Positions 8,668 through 17,988 of a stretch of DNA of 64,000 nucleotides are shown one piece after another. A program made the translations under genes and the position numbers. The notes below the pieces were generated by a model. It was not told the DNA's origin and did not search any database. It worked only from the letters and a program-made list of their open reading frames with translations. The stretch is from assembly GCA_965140405.1 (NCBI GenBank), contig OZ223208.1, positions 1,860,001-1,924,000 on the forward strand, in the 5' to 3' direction. The stretch comes from G963556115 sp963666605 (GTDB lineage Bacteria > Planctomycetota > SZUA-567). Within the stretch, counting starts at the first letter, position 1. Each line of letters begins with the position of its first letter.

Positions 8668-9035
8668 AATGTATATTAGCTTTTATAAATATAAAATTGC
8701 ATTATGGAGCAGACTTTAAAAAATAAATACTCTTTAATAATACTTTTTTTATTGTTTTGTAGATAATTTCTTTTTATGTAAATATATGATATATAAATAT
8801 TAACACGTTATGCTTTATTTTGAGTATGACGTGTTAATATTGTATCGATAAAAAAATATCTTTTTTCTCTTGCGGTCACATCTCTTTCCTTGTATACTTT
8901 TAATATCGATACTTAAATATCGATATGTATGAGACGTCAGTGTCCTTGTACAAAATTATTGAGTATATGTTGATGTTTAAATTATAAACGTTGGTAAATG
9001 ATCGCTGTTACTATTTTTAAAAGAGGAGAAGAAGA
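8668..9035 (+). promoter_or_regulatory. Upstream region of adhE with repeats and candidate promoter
   Basis: No gene fits here. A perfect 13-bp inverted repeat, AATATTAACACGT (8796-8808) with its complement at 8829-8841, has no clear T-run after it. The 8-bp palindrome TATCGATA occurs three times (8843-8850, 8904-8911, 8918-8925), the last two separated by CTTAAA. A possible promoter is TTGAGT (8959-8964), 18 bases, TATAAA (8983-8988), 47 bases before adhE. AGAGGAG (9022-9028) is the adhE ribosome binding site. Confidence 0.45.
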
Positions 9036-11657
9036 ATGGCTGTTAAGAAGAAACCAGAAGGTGCTCCGAAACCTACGGGTGATGAAGCAAAACTTGAAGA
9101 GGTAATCGCAAAGGCAAGAGTTGCACAGAAAGCTTACTCAACCTTTACTCAAGAGCAGGTTGATTATATTTTCAAAGAAGCAGCGATGGCTGCGGCTTCA
9201 AGCCGTATCCAGCTTGCTCTTCTTGCCCATGAAGAGACTGGTATGGGTGTTGCAGAAGATAAAGTTATTAAAAATCACTTTGCTTCAGAATTTATTTATA
9301 ATAAATTCAAAGATGCTAAAACCTGCGGAATACTCGAAAATGACGAAGGTTATGGTATTAGAAAAGTTGCTGAACCTATCGGAATCATTGGTGGAGTTGT
9401 TCCTACAACAAATCCAACATCAACTGCTATTTTTAAATCTTTGATTGCTCTGAAGACTAGAAACGCTATTGTCTTCTCTCCACATCCTCGTGCAAAGCGA
9501 GCTACTTGTGAAGCAGCTAGGATTGTTCATGATGCTGCTGTCAAAGCTGGTGCACCAGAGGGAATTATCGGTTATATTGAGGAGCCAACAGTTGCTCTGT
9601 CACAACAGCTAATGAATCACCCAGAGATTGATATCATCTTGGCTACTGGTGGCCCTGGAATGGTACAAGCTGCATACTCTTGTGGTAAGCCAGCTCTCGG
9701 GGTAGGAGCAGGTAATACTCCAGCACTTATTGACGAGACAGCCGATATTCAAATGGCAGTAAATTCTGTACTAATCAGTAAGACATTTGACAATGGTATG
9801 ATCTGTGCATCTGAGCAGTCTTTGGTCGTTGTTAAAGACTCTTATGAAGCTGTAAAGACTGAACTAACTCTACGTGGTGCTTATATCCTTACAAAAGCAG
9901 AAGCAACCAAAGTAGGAAAGATTCTTCTTATAGACGGAAGATTGAATGCTGGTATTGTTGGCCAACCTGCGTATAAAATTGCTGAACTTGGTGGAGTCAA
10001 GGTTCCTGAGAGCACAAAGGTGCTTGTCGGTGAAGTAAGTGCTGTCGGGGCATCTGAGCCTTTCAGTTTTGAAAAACTCTCTCCAGTGTTAGCACTATAT
10101 AAAGCTGAAGATTTTGCTACTGGACAAAATATAGCAAAGTCTTTGTTGGAATTTGGTGGTATCGGTCATACTGCAGTTCTTTATACTAATCTCGATAACA
10201 AAGAACGCATTGAAGGATACGGTGAAGTAATGAATGCTGGACGTATTTTGATCAATCAGCCAGCATCTCATGGTGCGATCGGTGATGTCTATAACTTCCG
10301 TCTAGAGCCATCTCTAACTCTTGGGTGTGGTAGCTGGGGCGGCAATAGTGTGAGTGAAAACGTAGGAGTAAAACACCTTATGAATGTCAAAACAGTAGCT
10401 GAAAGAAGAGAAAATATGCTTTGGTTCCGTGTTCCTGAGAAGATTTACTTCAAACGTGGCTGTCTACCTATCGCTTTGGCTGATTTAAAGGGCAAGAAGA
10501 GAGCATTTATAGTTACTGATAAACCACTATATGATCTCGGAATTCCTGAAACCATTGAAAATCATCTAACTAATTTAGGGATAGATTCTACAGTATTCTA
10601 TGAAGTAAAACCTGATCCAGATCTTACTACAATTAATAAGGGTGTAGAGGAGATGATGATCTATCAGCCTGACGTTATTATTGCTGTTGGTGGTGGTTCT
10701 CCAATGGATGCAGCTAAAATGATGTGGGTATTGTATGAACACCCAGAGGTTGAATTCACCGACATGGCTATGCGCTTCATGGATATCAGAAAACGTGTTT
10801 ATACGTTCCCTGAACTCGGAAAGAAAGCTTTGATGGTTGCTATCTCTACAACTAGTGGTACTGGTAGTGAGGTGACTCCATTTGCTGTTGTAACTGATGA
10901 TGCTACAGGTAAGAAGTATCCTCTAGCTGATTATGAATTAACACCAAATATTGCAATATGTGATACTGATCTTGTTAAGACAATGCCAAAAGCACTTACT
11001 GGTTTCTCAGGTATCGATGCTCTTACTCACAGTCTTGAGGCAATTGCAGGGATTATGGCAAGTGACTATACAAATGCATTAGCACTTGAGTCAACTCGTA
11101 TTCTGTTTAAATATCTTCCAAGAGCATATGAAGATGGAGCAAAAGACCTAGTTGCACGTGAAAAAGTTCATAATGCTGCGACTATGGCTGGTATGGCTTT
11201 TGCCAATGCTTTCCTAGGTATTTGCCACTCAATGGCGCATAAGCTAGGGGCTAGATTCCACCTTCCCCATGGTATGGCTAATGCTTTACTAATTAATGCA
11301 GTTATAGAGTTCAATTCTTGTGAAGCACCTACAAAACAGGCAGCATTCTCTCAGTATGAGTACCCTAACTGCAAAGCACGTTATGCTAGAGTAGCTAAGT
11401 ATTTAGAGCTTCCTGGTAAGAATGATGATCAGCTTGTGGCAAGTCTTATGAAGGCTATCGATGAACTTAAAGCAAAAGTTGGAATTCCAGCTAATATCCG
11501 TGAAGCTGGTGTCGATGAAGCTGAGTTCAAGTTGGCTGTAGATGAACTGGCTATACAAGCATTTGATGATCAATGTACTGGAGGAAATCCACGTTACCCA
11601 TTGATTAATGAGTTAAAAGAGTTATACTTGAAATCATATGATCCAAAACTTGTGTAA
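9036..11657 (+). CDS. adhE: Bifunctional acetaldehyde-CoA / alcohol dehydrogenase
   Basis: AdhE converts acetyl-CoA to acetaldehyde and then to ethanol, reoxidising two NADH; it acts in the cytoplasm, often as spirosomes. The N-terminal CoA-acylating aldehyde dehydrogenase (about residues 20-450) has catalytic Cys257 in FDNGMICASEQS and GVGAGNTPALID. The C-terminal iron alcohol dehydrogenase (about 460-873) has the NAD-binding VGGGSPMDAAK, TTSGTGSEVTPF and the iron-binding histidines of CHSMAHKLGARFHLPHG. At 873 residues it has the normal fused length. The N-terminus has an extra Lys/Pro-rich stretch (AVKKKPEGAPKP). Its neighbour Rex is the usual NADH-responsive repressor of adhE, so regulation by redox state is likely. 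Confidence 0.97.
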   Translation: MAVKKKPEGAPKPTGDEAKLEEVIAKARVAQKAYSTFTQEQVDYIFKEAAMAAASSRIQLALLAHEETGMGVAEDKVIKNHFASEFIYNKFKDAKTCGILENDEGYGIRKVAEPIGIIGGVVPTTNPTSTAIFKSLIALKTRNAIVFSPHPRAKRATCEAARIVHDAAVKAGAPEGIIGYIEEPTVALSQQLMNHPEIDIILATGGPGMVQAAYSCGKPALGVGAGNTPALIDETADIQMAVNSVLISKTFDNGMICASEQSLVVVKDSYEAVKTELTLRGAYILTKAEATKVGKILLIDGRLNAGIVGQPAYKIAELGGVKVPESTKVLVGEVSAVGASEPFSFEKLSPVLALYKAEDFATGQNIAKSLLEFGGIGHTAVLYTNLDNKERIEGYGEVMNAGRILINQPASHGAIGDVYNFRLEPSLTLGCGSWGGNSVSENVGVKHLMNVKTVAERRENMLWFRVPEKIYFKRGCLPIALADLKGKKRAFIVTDKPLYDLGIPETIENHLTNLGIDSTVFYEVKPDPDLTTINKGVEEMMIYQPDVIIAVGGGSPMDAAKMMWVLYEHPEVEFTDMAMRFMDIRKRVYTFPELGKKALMVAISTTSGTGSEVTPFAVVTDDATGKKYPLADYELTPNIAICDTDLVKTMPKALTGFSGIDALTHSLEAIAGIMASDYTNALALESTRILFKYLPRAYEDGAKDLVAREKVHNAATMAGMAFANAFLGICHSMAHKLGARFHLPHGMANALLINAVIEFNSCEAPTKQAAFSQYEYPNCKARYARVAKYLELPGKNDDQLVASLMKAIDELKAKVGIPANIREAGVDEAEFKLAVDELAIQAFDDQCTGGNPRYPLINELKELYLKSYDPKLV

Positions 11658-11706
11658 TTTTACTTGTTTTAAGATATAGTTTGAGTATATTTTGATTGTA
11701 AATAAA

Positions 11707-11774
11707 TTAGTCTCCTGGGTTGCTGCCTCTTTTCCTCCCTTTTTTTAGGGCAACTTCACAGGGGACTAATTTTT
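11707..11774 (+). terminator. Long hairpin terminator after adhE
   Basis: Outer stem TTAGTCTCCTG (11707-11717) with CAGGGGACTAA (11759-11769), one G-T pair. An inner GTTGC / GCAAC stem encloses a pyrimidine-rich loop. TTTTT follows at 11770. It is longer than usual but has terminator form, 50 bases after the adhE stop and before rex. Confidence 0.75.
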
Positions 11775-11859
11775 ATTCTTGCAGGATTGCTTGTTTGATA
11801 CTAATAAGTGCTGTTTGTTCACTTTTGTATCAGTCTATTGATAATCGGGGTTTTGAATT

Positions 11860-12540
11860 ATGAAGAAAAATCCGCAAAACACAGCATTTGATATCAATCA
11901 AAAAGGTAATGTTACAAAAGTTCCTACTATTCGTAGGCTGCCTATGTACTTACGTATATTAAGAAGATGCAAAAAAGATGGCATAGAATCAATATCTTCC
12001 AAGCAGTTGGCTGAGGAGATGGGACTTGAACCAATAGGTGTCAGGAAAGATCTCTCATTTACTGGATATGTTGGTAAGCCGAGATATGGTTATAATGTCA
12101 TAGAGCTTTATAATGCTATTAATTCTATAGTTGCTTGGGACTCAAAATCTGAGGCTGCACTCGTTGGTGTTGGACACCTCGGTAGTGCGCTTTCTGGTTA
12201 CTCAGGCTTAAAGAAATATGGTCTTAATATACCTGTTGCTTTTGATATTGATCCAGCAGTTGTTGGTACAGAGATCAATGAAATACCTATCCTACCACTA
12301 AGTGACCTTGAAAAAATCGTAAAAAGAACACAACTACAGATGGGGATACTATGTGTGCCGTCTGAAGCGGCACAAGATGTGGCAAATATCATGATAGATG
12401 CGGGGATTAGAGGTATATGGAACTTTACTCCAGTTAAGCTCAGAGTACCCAAGGATGTCGTTGTCCAGCAAGAGGACCTTGCAAGTGGGCTGGCTGTGCT
12501 GTCTGTAAAGATGGGTCACCTATTTAACGATGATGATTAA
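11860..12540 (+). CDS. rex: Redox-sensing transcriptional repressor Rex
   Basis: A 226-residue Rex. The N-terminal winged helix (about residues 20-85) has IPSKQLAEEMG-like ISSKQLAEEMGLEP and VRKDLSFTGYVGKPRYGY, a hallmark of the family. The C-terminal Rossmann NAD(H)-binding domain begins with ALVGVGHLGSAL and includes FDIDPAVVG, ILCVPSEAAQDVA and the domain-swap helix GIWNFTPVKL. Rex releases DNA when NADH is high, relieving repression of fermentation genes such as the adjacent adhE. An inverted repeat TGATAC...GTATCA (11796-11832) lies in its leader. A DUF1349 gene follows 10 bases later and is probably in its operon. Confidence 0.93.
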   Translation: MKKNPQNTAFDINQKGNVTKVPTIRRLPMYLRILRRCKKDGIESISSKQLAEEMGLEPIGVRKDLSFTGYVGKPRYGYNVIELYNAINSIVAWDSKSEAALVGVGHLGSALSGYSGLKKYGLNIPVAFDIDPAVVGTEINEIPILPLSDLEKIVKRTQLQMGILCVPSEAAQDVANIMIDAGIRGIWNFTPVKLRVPKDVVVQQEDLASGLAVLSVKMGHLFNDDD

Positions 12541-12550
12541 GGGTTAGCAG

Positions 12551-13198
12551 ATGATTCTAAGCAATTTTCAGCTGGAGTTTGAACATGGTCATTGGATAAA
12601 CCAACCTGCTGTGTATTCTGTTGAAAATAGTGAGCTTGTTATACTGACTGAGCCTGGGACTGATTTTTGGCAGAGAAGTTTCTATGGATTTAGAAATGAT
12701 AATGCTCCTGCGCTTCTTTTTGACACAGATGTAAACTTTACTCTAACCACAAAGGTTGAGTTTGACTATAAAGACCGTTTTGACCAAGCAGGGTTGATAA
12801 TTTACCAAGACTCTGGTAATTGGTTCAAAGCTTCTGTAGAGTTTGAAGATTCAAGTTTTGGAAGACTTGGAAGTGTAGTGACAAATTTTGGGTATTCGGA
12901 TTGGGCTACTACAAATATAGATATGGTTTCATGTGTCTGGTACCGACTGAGTAGGAGGGGACCAGATTTTTTAATTGAGGCGTCATTTGATGGTGTCGAA
13001 TATAATCAAATAAGAATCTTTCATCTACATATACTTGGTGAGACTATCGAATCAGTTGCAAAAACTATGAGTTTGACTGACCGGACTGAAGAAACTGTAA
13101 GTGTCGGTTTTTACGCTTGTAGTCCACTTGACTCAGCATTCAAAGCAAAATTTAGTGAGATAAAATTTGAAGGCTCAACTTGGAAAGCTCACTCGTAG
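12551..13198 (+). CDS. DUF1349 domain protein
   Basis: A 215-residue beta-rich protein matching the DUF1349 family (concanavalin-like jelly roll). Visible family features: FWQRSFYGFRNDNAP near residue 35, KVEFDYKDRFDQAGLIIYQD, NWFKASVEFED, and a C-terminal VSVGFYACSPLDS. No signal peptide, so probably cytoplasmic. It starts 10 bases after the rex stop, so it is probably co-transcribed with rex. Members are often near sugar metabolism or regulation genes, but the biochemical role is unknown. Confidence 0.8.
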   Translation: MILSNFQLEFEHGHWINQPAVYSVENSELVILTEPGTDFWQRSFYGFRNDNAPALLFDTDVNFTLTTKVEFDYKDRFDQAGLIIYQDSGNWFKASVEFEDSSFGRLGSVVTNFGYSDWATTNIDMVSCVWYRLSRRGPDFLIEASFDGVEYNQIRIFHLHILGETIESVAKTMSLTDRTEETVSVGFYACSPLDSAFKAKFSEIKFEGSTWKAHS

Positions 13199-13219
13199 GC
13201 GATTTTAATCAAAATAAAC

Positions 13220-13759
13220 CTATTTTGTAAGGTATTTTCTAGCTAAAATTATTCCAGAGCTTGTTTTGAAGTATCTCTTCTTTGCCTCATTGAAGGCTTT
13301 GAGAGTAATATTACCTTCTTGTACATTTACTATGAAATCTGCCTCAATGATAACCTGGTAGTCTATACCTTCAACACCCTCGTAAGTATGGTGGTTTGCA
13401 ATGAGATATATAACCCTATCAATAAATTCTTTATCATTTGATACCGCCTCTAACATTGGTCTTGCTATTATCTGTCCGTGCTTCTCTTGTAACTTTCCTG
13501 ATGAACTAGAATAGTTCTCTTCAGCAAATCTTATGCCAATATCATGCAATACAGCAGCAGCTTCGATAATTGCAGAGGTCTTGGCATCGAGATCCTCCAT
13601 ATATGCGATTAGTTTAGCAATGCAGTATACTTTGAATCCATGATTAATTCGCCTAGGGTCATTCTCATTGGTTTCAGTTAGTTTTAGCAGTAGTAGGTTT
13701 ATCATATTATTATTCACCTTTATTGTATCACTATATATCTTTAGTGTATCACTTTTCAT
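13220..13759 (-). CDS. HD-domain phosphohydrolase
   Basis: A 179-residue protein with a complete HD metal-binding set: His in RRINHGFKVY, AAAVLHDIGIRFAEE, then LIANHHTYEG and the late Asp in VIIEADFIVN. It resembles small HD proteins acting on nucleotides or other phosphate esters; substrate unknown. The start could be M1 (13759) or M19 (MINLLLLKL), since no strong ribosome site marks either. It lies 37 bases after the mnmE stop on the same strand, so it may be the last gene of that operon. Confidence 0.8.
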   Translation of the reverse strand: MKSDTLKIYSDTIKVNNNMINLLLLKLTETNENDPRRINHGFKVYCIAKLIAYMEDLDAKTSAIIEAAAVLHDIGIRFAEENYSSSSGKLQEKHGQIIARPMLEAVSNDKEFIDRVIYLIANHHTYEGVEGIDYQVIIEADFIVNVQEGNITLKAFNEAKKRYFKTSSGIILARKYLTK

Positions 13760-13796
13760 AATTCTTGCAAAATAAAATATACGTAATGGTATTTAA

Positions 13797-15218
13797 TTAT
13801 TTCCCAATACAGAAACGCGAAAAGACATTGCCGAGAATTTCTTCTGCGTAGCCTTCACCGCCTAGACGAGCCAAGGCATCGTATGACTCTCTGAGTTCTA
13901 TTGCGGCAAATTCTGTACCTAATTCCAAGGCTTTGATTGCCTGCAAGGCATGTTCTGATGCCCTGTGTAGCTCTTCCTCTTCTCTTGCACTAATACCAAC
14001 ACCACTACTTGTACTACTGTCAGAAAGCCCTTCGTTATATATGGCATTACGTAGCTTGTCTATACCTGTTCCTGTAAGGGCTGATAGTGTAACTGTATCT
14101 ACGACTACAGCTCTCTTTGATATCCTATCTATAAGAGGTGACTTATCCAACTCCTGAGAAAGGTCTTCTTTATTAAAGGCTACAATAATTCGACAGTGGG
14201 GTAGATGAGAAACTAATACGTCGAGTTCACTGTGATCTGCAGTGCTACTATCAATTACTAATATTAGTGTATTACTAGCCTTAAAGCGATTCTTTGCTCT
14301 CTCTGTTGCGCTATCAGCTATTGTTGAGCTTTGTATATCAATTCCCGGGCTGTCCTCAAGAATAAACTCAATTTCATTGATTAGAAGTAGATGCTCTGTG
14401 TGGTCACGTGTGGTTGAACGTTCACTGGATATGATTGCTCTGTTTTCAGATAATAGGGCGTTTAGTAGGCTTGACTTACCGGCGTTTGTAAGGCCAGCCA
14501 AAGTAATACGGCAACCACTCGAATCTGTCCGGCGGTGCTTGGTGCTACTCGTTCTAGCAAGCTTCTCTGCTTCTTCTGCAAGACGCTCAAGTCTTCCTTT
14601 AAGATCTTCTTCTAAATCCTCTTCAATATCCTCATCTTCAAAGTCAATAACAGTCTCTATGGTGCCAGAAATAAAAAGAAGCTCCTCTCGCCAAGAGGCA
14701 ATTTTTTTCTCTATACCGCCTTCCAACCTATTTATTGCTTCCTGTCGTTGGCTATCTGTCTGAGCGTGGATAATGCGTTCTACAGATTCTGCTTCACCAA
14801 GGCTTAGTCTACCATTTAGAAAGGCTCTAAGTGTAAACTCTCCAGCCTCTGCCAAGCGTGCGCCGTGTCTAGTAACAATCCTAAGTAGGGCTTGGAGTAT
14901 ACTAGGTGAACCAGCAGTAAATATTTCAACGACATCTTCACAAGTGTAGCTGTTTGGTGATGCAAAGCTATAGATGATGGCATCTGTCATTTCCTTAATA
15001 TCTTCTACAGTATCACTATTTCTGATTGAAAAAAGCAACTTTACTCTACCATGGGTAATACCTCTGGTATGTACATACTCACGACTATCATTGTTTGGTG
15101 TAAATATTTTACGTGTAATGATTTCTGCGTCTTCACCAGAAATACGCACCCCTCCCAGTATAGAATTTCCAGGAGGGGTGATAATTGCGCAAATTGTATC
15201 CTTACTGATTAAGTTCAT
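13797..15218 (-). CDS. mnmE: tRNA modification GTPase MnmE
   Basis: MnmE with MnmG modifies the wobble uridine of tRNAs (cmnm5U) using GTP and a one-carbon unit. The N-terminal tetrahydrofolate domain begins DTICAIITPPGNSILGGVRISG; a helical domain is interrupted by the G domain (G1 GLTNAGKSS at about 242-250, G3 DSPGID, G4 NKED). The protein ends in the diagnostic CIGK (470-473), whose Cys is catalytic. 473 residues is near normal. The ATG overlaps the yidC TGA as ATGA, so the two are translationally coupled. This yidC-mnmE order is conserved in many bacteria. Confidence 0.97.
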   Translation of the reverse strand: MNLISKDTICAIITPPGNSILGGVRISGEDAEIITRKIFTPNNDSREYVHTRGITHGRVKLLFSIRNSDTVEDIKEMTDAIIYSFASPNSYTCEDVVEIFTAGSPSILQALLRIVTRHGARLAEAGEFTLRAFLNGRLSLGEAESVERIIHAQTDSQRQEAINRLEGGIEKKIASWREELLFISGTIETVIDFEDEDIEEDLEEDLKGRLERLAEEAEKLARTSSTKHRRTDSSGCRITLAGLTNAGKSSLLNALLSENRAIISSERSTTRDHTEHLLLINEIEFILEDSPGIDIQSSTIADSATERAKNRFKASNTLILVIDSSTADHSELDVLVSHLPHCRIIVAFNKEDLSQELDKSPLIDRISKRAVVVDTVTLSALTGTGIDKLRNAIYNEGLSDSSTSSGVGISAREEEELHRASEHALQAIKALELGTEFAAIELRESYDALARLGGEGYAEEILGNVFSRFCIGK

Positions 15219-17149
15219 TTCTTAGACTTTTTACTCTTTTTCTTTCCAGAGACACCAGTGCCTGCTGCTACAGCTCCGGTTGTGCCGTTTGTAGTAGCAA
15301 CAGCACCATTTTTTACTGGTTCATGGTCTGTTGAGCGTTTGATAAAGTAGTGTTCTACTACTGTAAGGAAACTCTGAGTTACAAAGTATAATACCAGACC
15401 TGAAGGCATGCTATAGAAGATAAATACAAAGATAATAGGCATGTACTTCATCATCTTCTGTTGCTGTTGCTGAGTTGGATCAGAACTTTTCGGCATCATG
15501 TGCATATGAAGAAGTTGCATCAATAGGTAAATTATGGGTAGAAGGTTGAAGTATGACCAATCAACAATAGGAATGTTGAATGGTAGCTTTAAAAGGTGGT
15601 CTGGCTGGGATAGATCGTTGATCCAACCAGGAATAAAGTCTTGCTGTCTCATCATAAAGTTTCGTGAGAATGCTCCGTATAGTGCAAAGAATATAGGTAG
15701 CTGGATAAGCATCGGAAGGCAGCCACCAACAGGACTGACTCCATTCTCTTTGAATATACGCATTGTCTCAGCCTGTTGCTTTTTTGGGTCATTCTTGTAC
15801 TTTGCTTTTGCTTCTTTGATTAGAGGTTGAACTGCTTGCATCTTATGTTGTGAGCGCATACTCTTGCGAGTAAGCGGGAGCATACATAGTTTTACAAAAA
15901 CAGTAAGTAGGATGATCGCTAGACCGTAGTTTCCTACTACACTAACAATCTTTTCCATAATAAGAATCAAGAAGTTTGAAATTGAACCTAGCCAGCTCCA
16001 TGAGTAACTAACTAATGAGTCAAATAGCGGGCTGAATCCACTAGCAATTCTGTCTTCCATTGGACCGCCGTAGTATCTATAGCTGTGCTCAACATTACCT
16101 TTTGCAGGGATTTCAAATATATTCGTTGAAAGCCAAACGCTGGCATTGTCCACGTGAGCTTTGAATGTTGTGTCAAGCCACTCTTTGGCTTGCGGTGGGT
16201 AGTAGTTATAGAAACCTTGAGTAGTAGAAATTTTGTTGAAAGAGACTGCAAGGTTGATATTTGGTTGATTACTGATTAATATTGATGAGAAGAAACGATT
16301 ATAAAGCCCCATCCAAGCGGTACGTGCGTCATTGTGTGTAAAGCTTGACTCATCTTTAAGCTTGGAGAGTGCTGTTTCATCCTTTACAACGCTATTGCTA
16401 CTGTCAAGGTAAGCACTGACACCATTAAGATTACCAAAGCGCTGATCTGTATCATCTGGGATGATACCAGCTGGACCTGATATTGTATAGTCTGCTACAA
16501 CTGGGTCAGATGAGGTGTTTTCAATAACAAGATAGTGATCAAAGCCAAATCCGTCCTTTGAGTCTTTGCTACCAAAATCATATACGCGGCTCAGCTTTAA
16601 TTTGCCTGCCATTGTTTGGAAAATAAGTTTGCTACCTTTAGAGTTGACTCCTTCAACCTTTGTACCTTCTGGAGTAAGTACCAGTTTCCAGTCTTTACCT
16701 GTAAGGCGGTGAATCTCTGTGCCGTTACGAAGTATACCCATCGCTAGGGAGTAGTTTTTATCTTGAATTACACCAGCTAGTGGTAGAGGTATTCTGTTTT
16801 TATCCTCTGGAGGTAGAGAGTAGTAGTTGTTTAGAGAGTAGGTTTGCATCGCAGCACCAGTAGTGCTGAATGTCGCTGTAAATTCCTTGGTAACGACCTT
16901 TATATCACTAAATGCAGTGGCTTCTAAATCACCGCTATCTGTAGTCGAGTCTAAACCTTCTCCAGCAAGTTGTGTATTTGAAATTTGGCTCTGGATAGGA
17001 GATTCTGGTATTGGTGTTAGCGAAGAAGTAGCTGTAGAAGTCGCCTTCTGCGTTTCATTAGGCTGTGGGAAATACCTGTTCATGATGAACATCAGTGTGA
17101 GAAAAACTGCAACACCGAGAACAATCTGAGTTTTTATGTCCTTATTCAA
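15215..17149 (-). CDS. yidC: Membrane protein insertase YidC
   Basis: Inner-membrane insertase for small or Sec-dependent membrane proteins. It has an N-terminal signal-anchor (about residues 9-25, VLGVAVFLTLMFIMNRYF), a Ser/Thr-rich linker, a large periplasmic beta domain (about 70-360) and the conserved five-helix core (SWSWLGSISNFLILIMEKIV, then PLTRKSMRSQHKMQAVQP, then NGVSPVGGCLPMLIQLPIFFALYG). The tail is Lys-rich (KKSKKSKK) and may contact ribosomes. The 644-residue length and periplasmic domain mark the Gram-negative form. It is upstream of mnmE and 62 bases downstream of yidD on the same strand. Confidence 0.96.
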   Translation of the reverse strand: MNKDIKTQIVLGVAVFLTLMFIMNRYFPQPNETQKATSTATSSLTPIPESPIQSQISNTQLAGEGLDSTTDSGDLEATAFSDIKVVTKEFTATFSTTGAAMQTYSLNNYYSLPPEDKNRIPLPLAGVIQDKNYSLAMGILRNGTEIHRLTGKDWKLVLTPEGTKVEGVNSKGSKLIFQTMAGKLKLSRVYDFGSKDSKDGFGFDHYLVIENTSSDPVVADYTISGPAGIIPDDTDQRFGNLNGVSAYLDSSNSVVKDETALSKLKDESSFTHNDARTAWMGLYNRFFSSILISNQPNINLAVSFNKISTTQGFYNYYPPQAKEWLDTTFKAHVDNASVWLSTNIFEIPAKGNVEHSYRYYGGPMEDRIASGFSPLFDSLVSYSWSWLGSISNFLILIMEKIVSVVGNYGLAIILLTVFVKLCMLPLTRKSMRSQHKMQAVQPLIKEAKAKYKNDPKKQQAETMRIFKENGVSPVGGCLPMLIQLPIFFALYGAFSRNFMMRQQDFIPGWINDLSQPDHLLKLPFNIPIVDWSYFNLLPIIYLLMQLLHMHMMPKSSDPTQQQQQKMMKYMPIIFVFIFYSMPSGLVLYFVTQSFLTVVEHYFIKRSTDHEPVKNGAVATTNGTTGAVAAGTGVSGKKKSKKSKK

Positions 17150-17211
17150 TTTTGTTTTCCTTATTCTAGTTATTTATAGTTTAGCTAATAATAATTAATT
17201 ATTTCTGACTT

Positions 17212-17424
17212 CTACTCTTCTTCGTCAGGAACTACTGGGTCATAGCCACCTTTTGCAAAAGGATGGCACCGAAGTATCCTCCATGTACCTTTTAGCCCGC
17301 CACGAATAAGACCAAATCTTTCTATTGCTTCTATCATATATGAACTGCAACTCGGGCGGTATATACAGACATTAGGCGTCATCGGGCTTATTATCTTTTG
17401 ATAAATATACTTGATCGTCAGCAT
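17212..17424 (-). CDS. yidD: Membrane protein insertion efficiency factor YidD
   Basis: A 70-residue YidD with the diagnostic YIYQKIISPMTPN, CIYRPSCSSYMIEAIERFG and TWRILRCHPFAKGGYDPV. The protein assists YidC-dependent insertion at the inner membrane. I start it at the ATG giving MLTIKYIYQ, which matches the family N-terminus; an in-frame ATG at 17478 would add 18 residues. Either way it overlaps the 3' end of rnpA (by 53 bases from the chosen start), the common rnpA-yidD arrangement. Confidence 0.93.
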   Translation of the reverse strand: MLTIKYIYQKIISPMTPNVCIYRPSCSSYMIEAIERFGLIRGGLKGTWRILRCHPFAKGGYDPVVPDEEE

Positions 17425-17803
17425 TGTTAATCTTGCTGGTACTTTTATCACAAATATCACATGCTTTTTTAGTGACATCCTTTAGTGACCTCACAATATT
17501 GGTAAAATCTCCATCAATCACTCCATATAGAGCAATTATCGCTAGATCGTATCCTTTTGGTAGGTCGTACTTGTTCTCTCGAAAAGCAGCTCTGATGCGT
17601 CTTTTGATACGATTACGTTTTGTTGCTTTCCCTGCTTTTTTACTAGCTATTGGGACTATCCTAGTAAATCCAAGGTCATTAGCTCTAGCTCTGATTACAA
17701 AGAACTTGCCTTTGGCTGAATAGCTGCTCTCAAACAGCTCCGATACCTCTCTGGTATTTAGGCGTTCAATACTGCTGAGTCCTTGGGACTTGCTCGTTGG
17801 CAT
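17372..17803 (-). CDS. rnpA: Ribonuclease P protein component
   Basis: Protein subunit of RNase P, which trims tRNA 5' leaders. It carries RLNTREVSELFESS near the N-terminus, the RNA-binding signature KATKRNRIKRRIRAAFRE and the following YDLAIIA. At 143 residues it is slightly long: the last ~28 residues (CDKSTSKINNADDQVYL...) look disordered, and part of this tail overlaps yidD. The usual upstream neighbour rpmH (ribosomal protein L34) is not found in the 185 bases before it; the next upstream gene is a phosphopantetheinyl transferase. Confidence 0.93.
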   Translation of the reverse strand: MPTSKSQGLSSIERLNTREVSELFESSYSAKGKFFVIRARANDLGFTRIVPIASKKAGKATKRNRIKRRIRAAFRENKYDLPKGYDLAIIALYGVIDGDFTNIVRSLKDVTKKACDICDKSTSKINNADDQVYLSKDNKPDDA

Positions 17804-17988
17804 AATTCGTTTTGTTCCAATTGATTATAGAGCTTAAAGGTTTATATTCTCTAGGAATTAAGGTGAATGTCAATAGTCTTCTATATATACTACCAGCCTA
17901 CTTGGGGATCATTTAATATATGGGATTTATTATGAATCAGGTGGCTTATAGTGTCTTAAATAATAGGCATATAGTTTATAATCATTTG

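Noticed and set aside
14242..14763. Reading frame opposite mnmE
   Set aside because: Low-complexity Ser-rich shadow of the conserved MnmE GTPase domain.
17804..17988. Search for rpmH before rnpA
   Set aside because: No frame with a short basic L34-like pattern was found on the minus strand.
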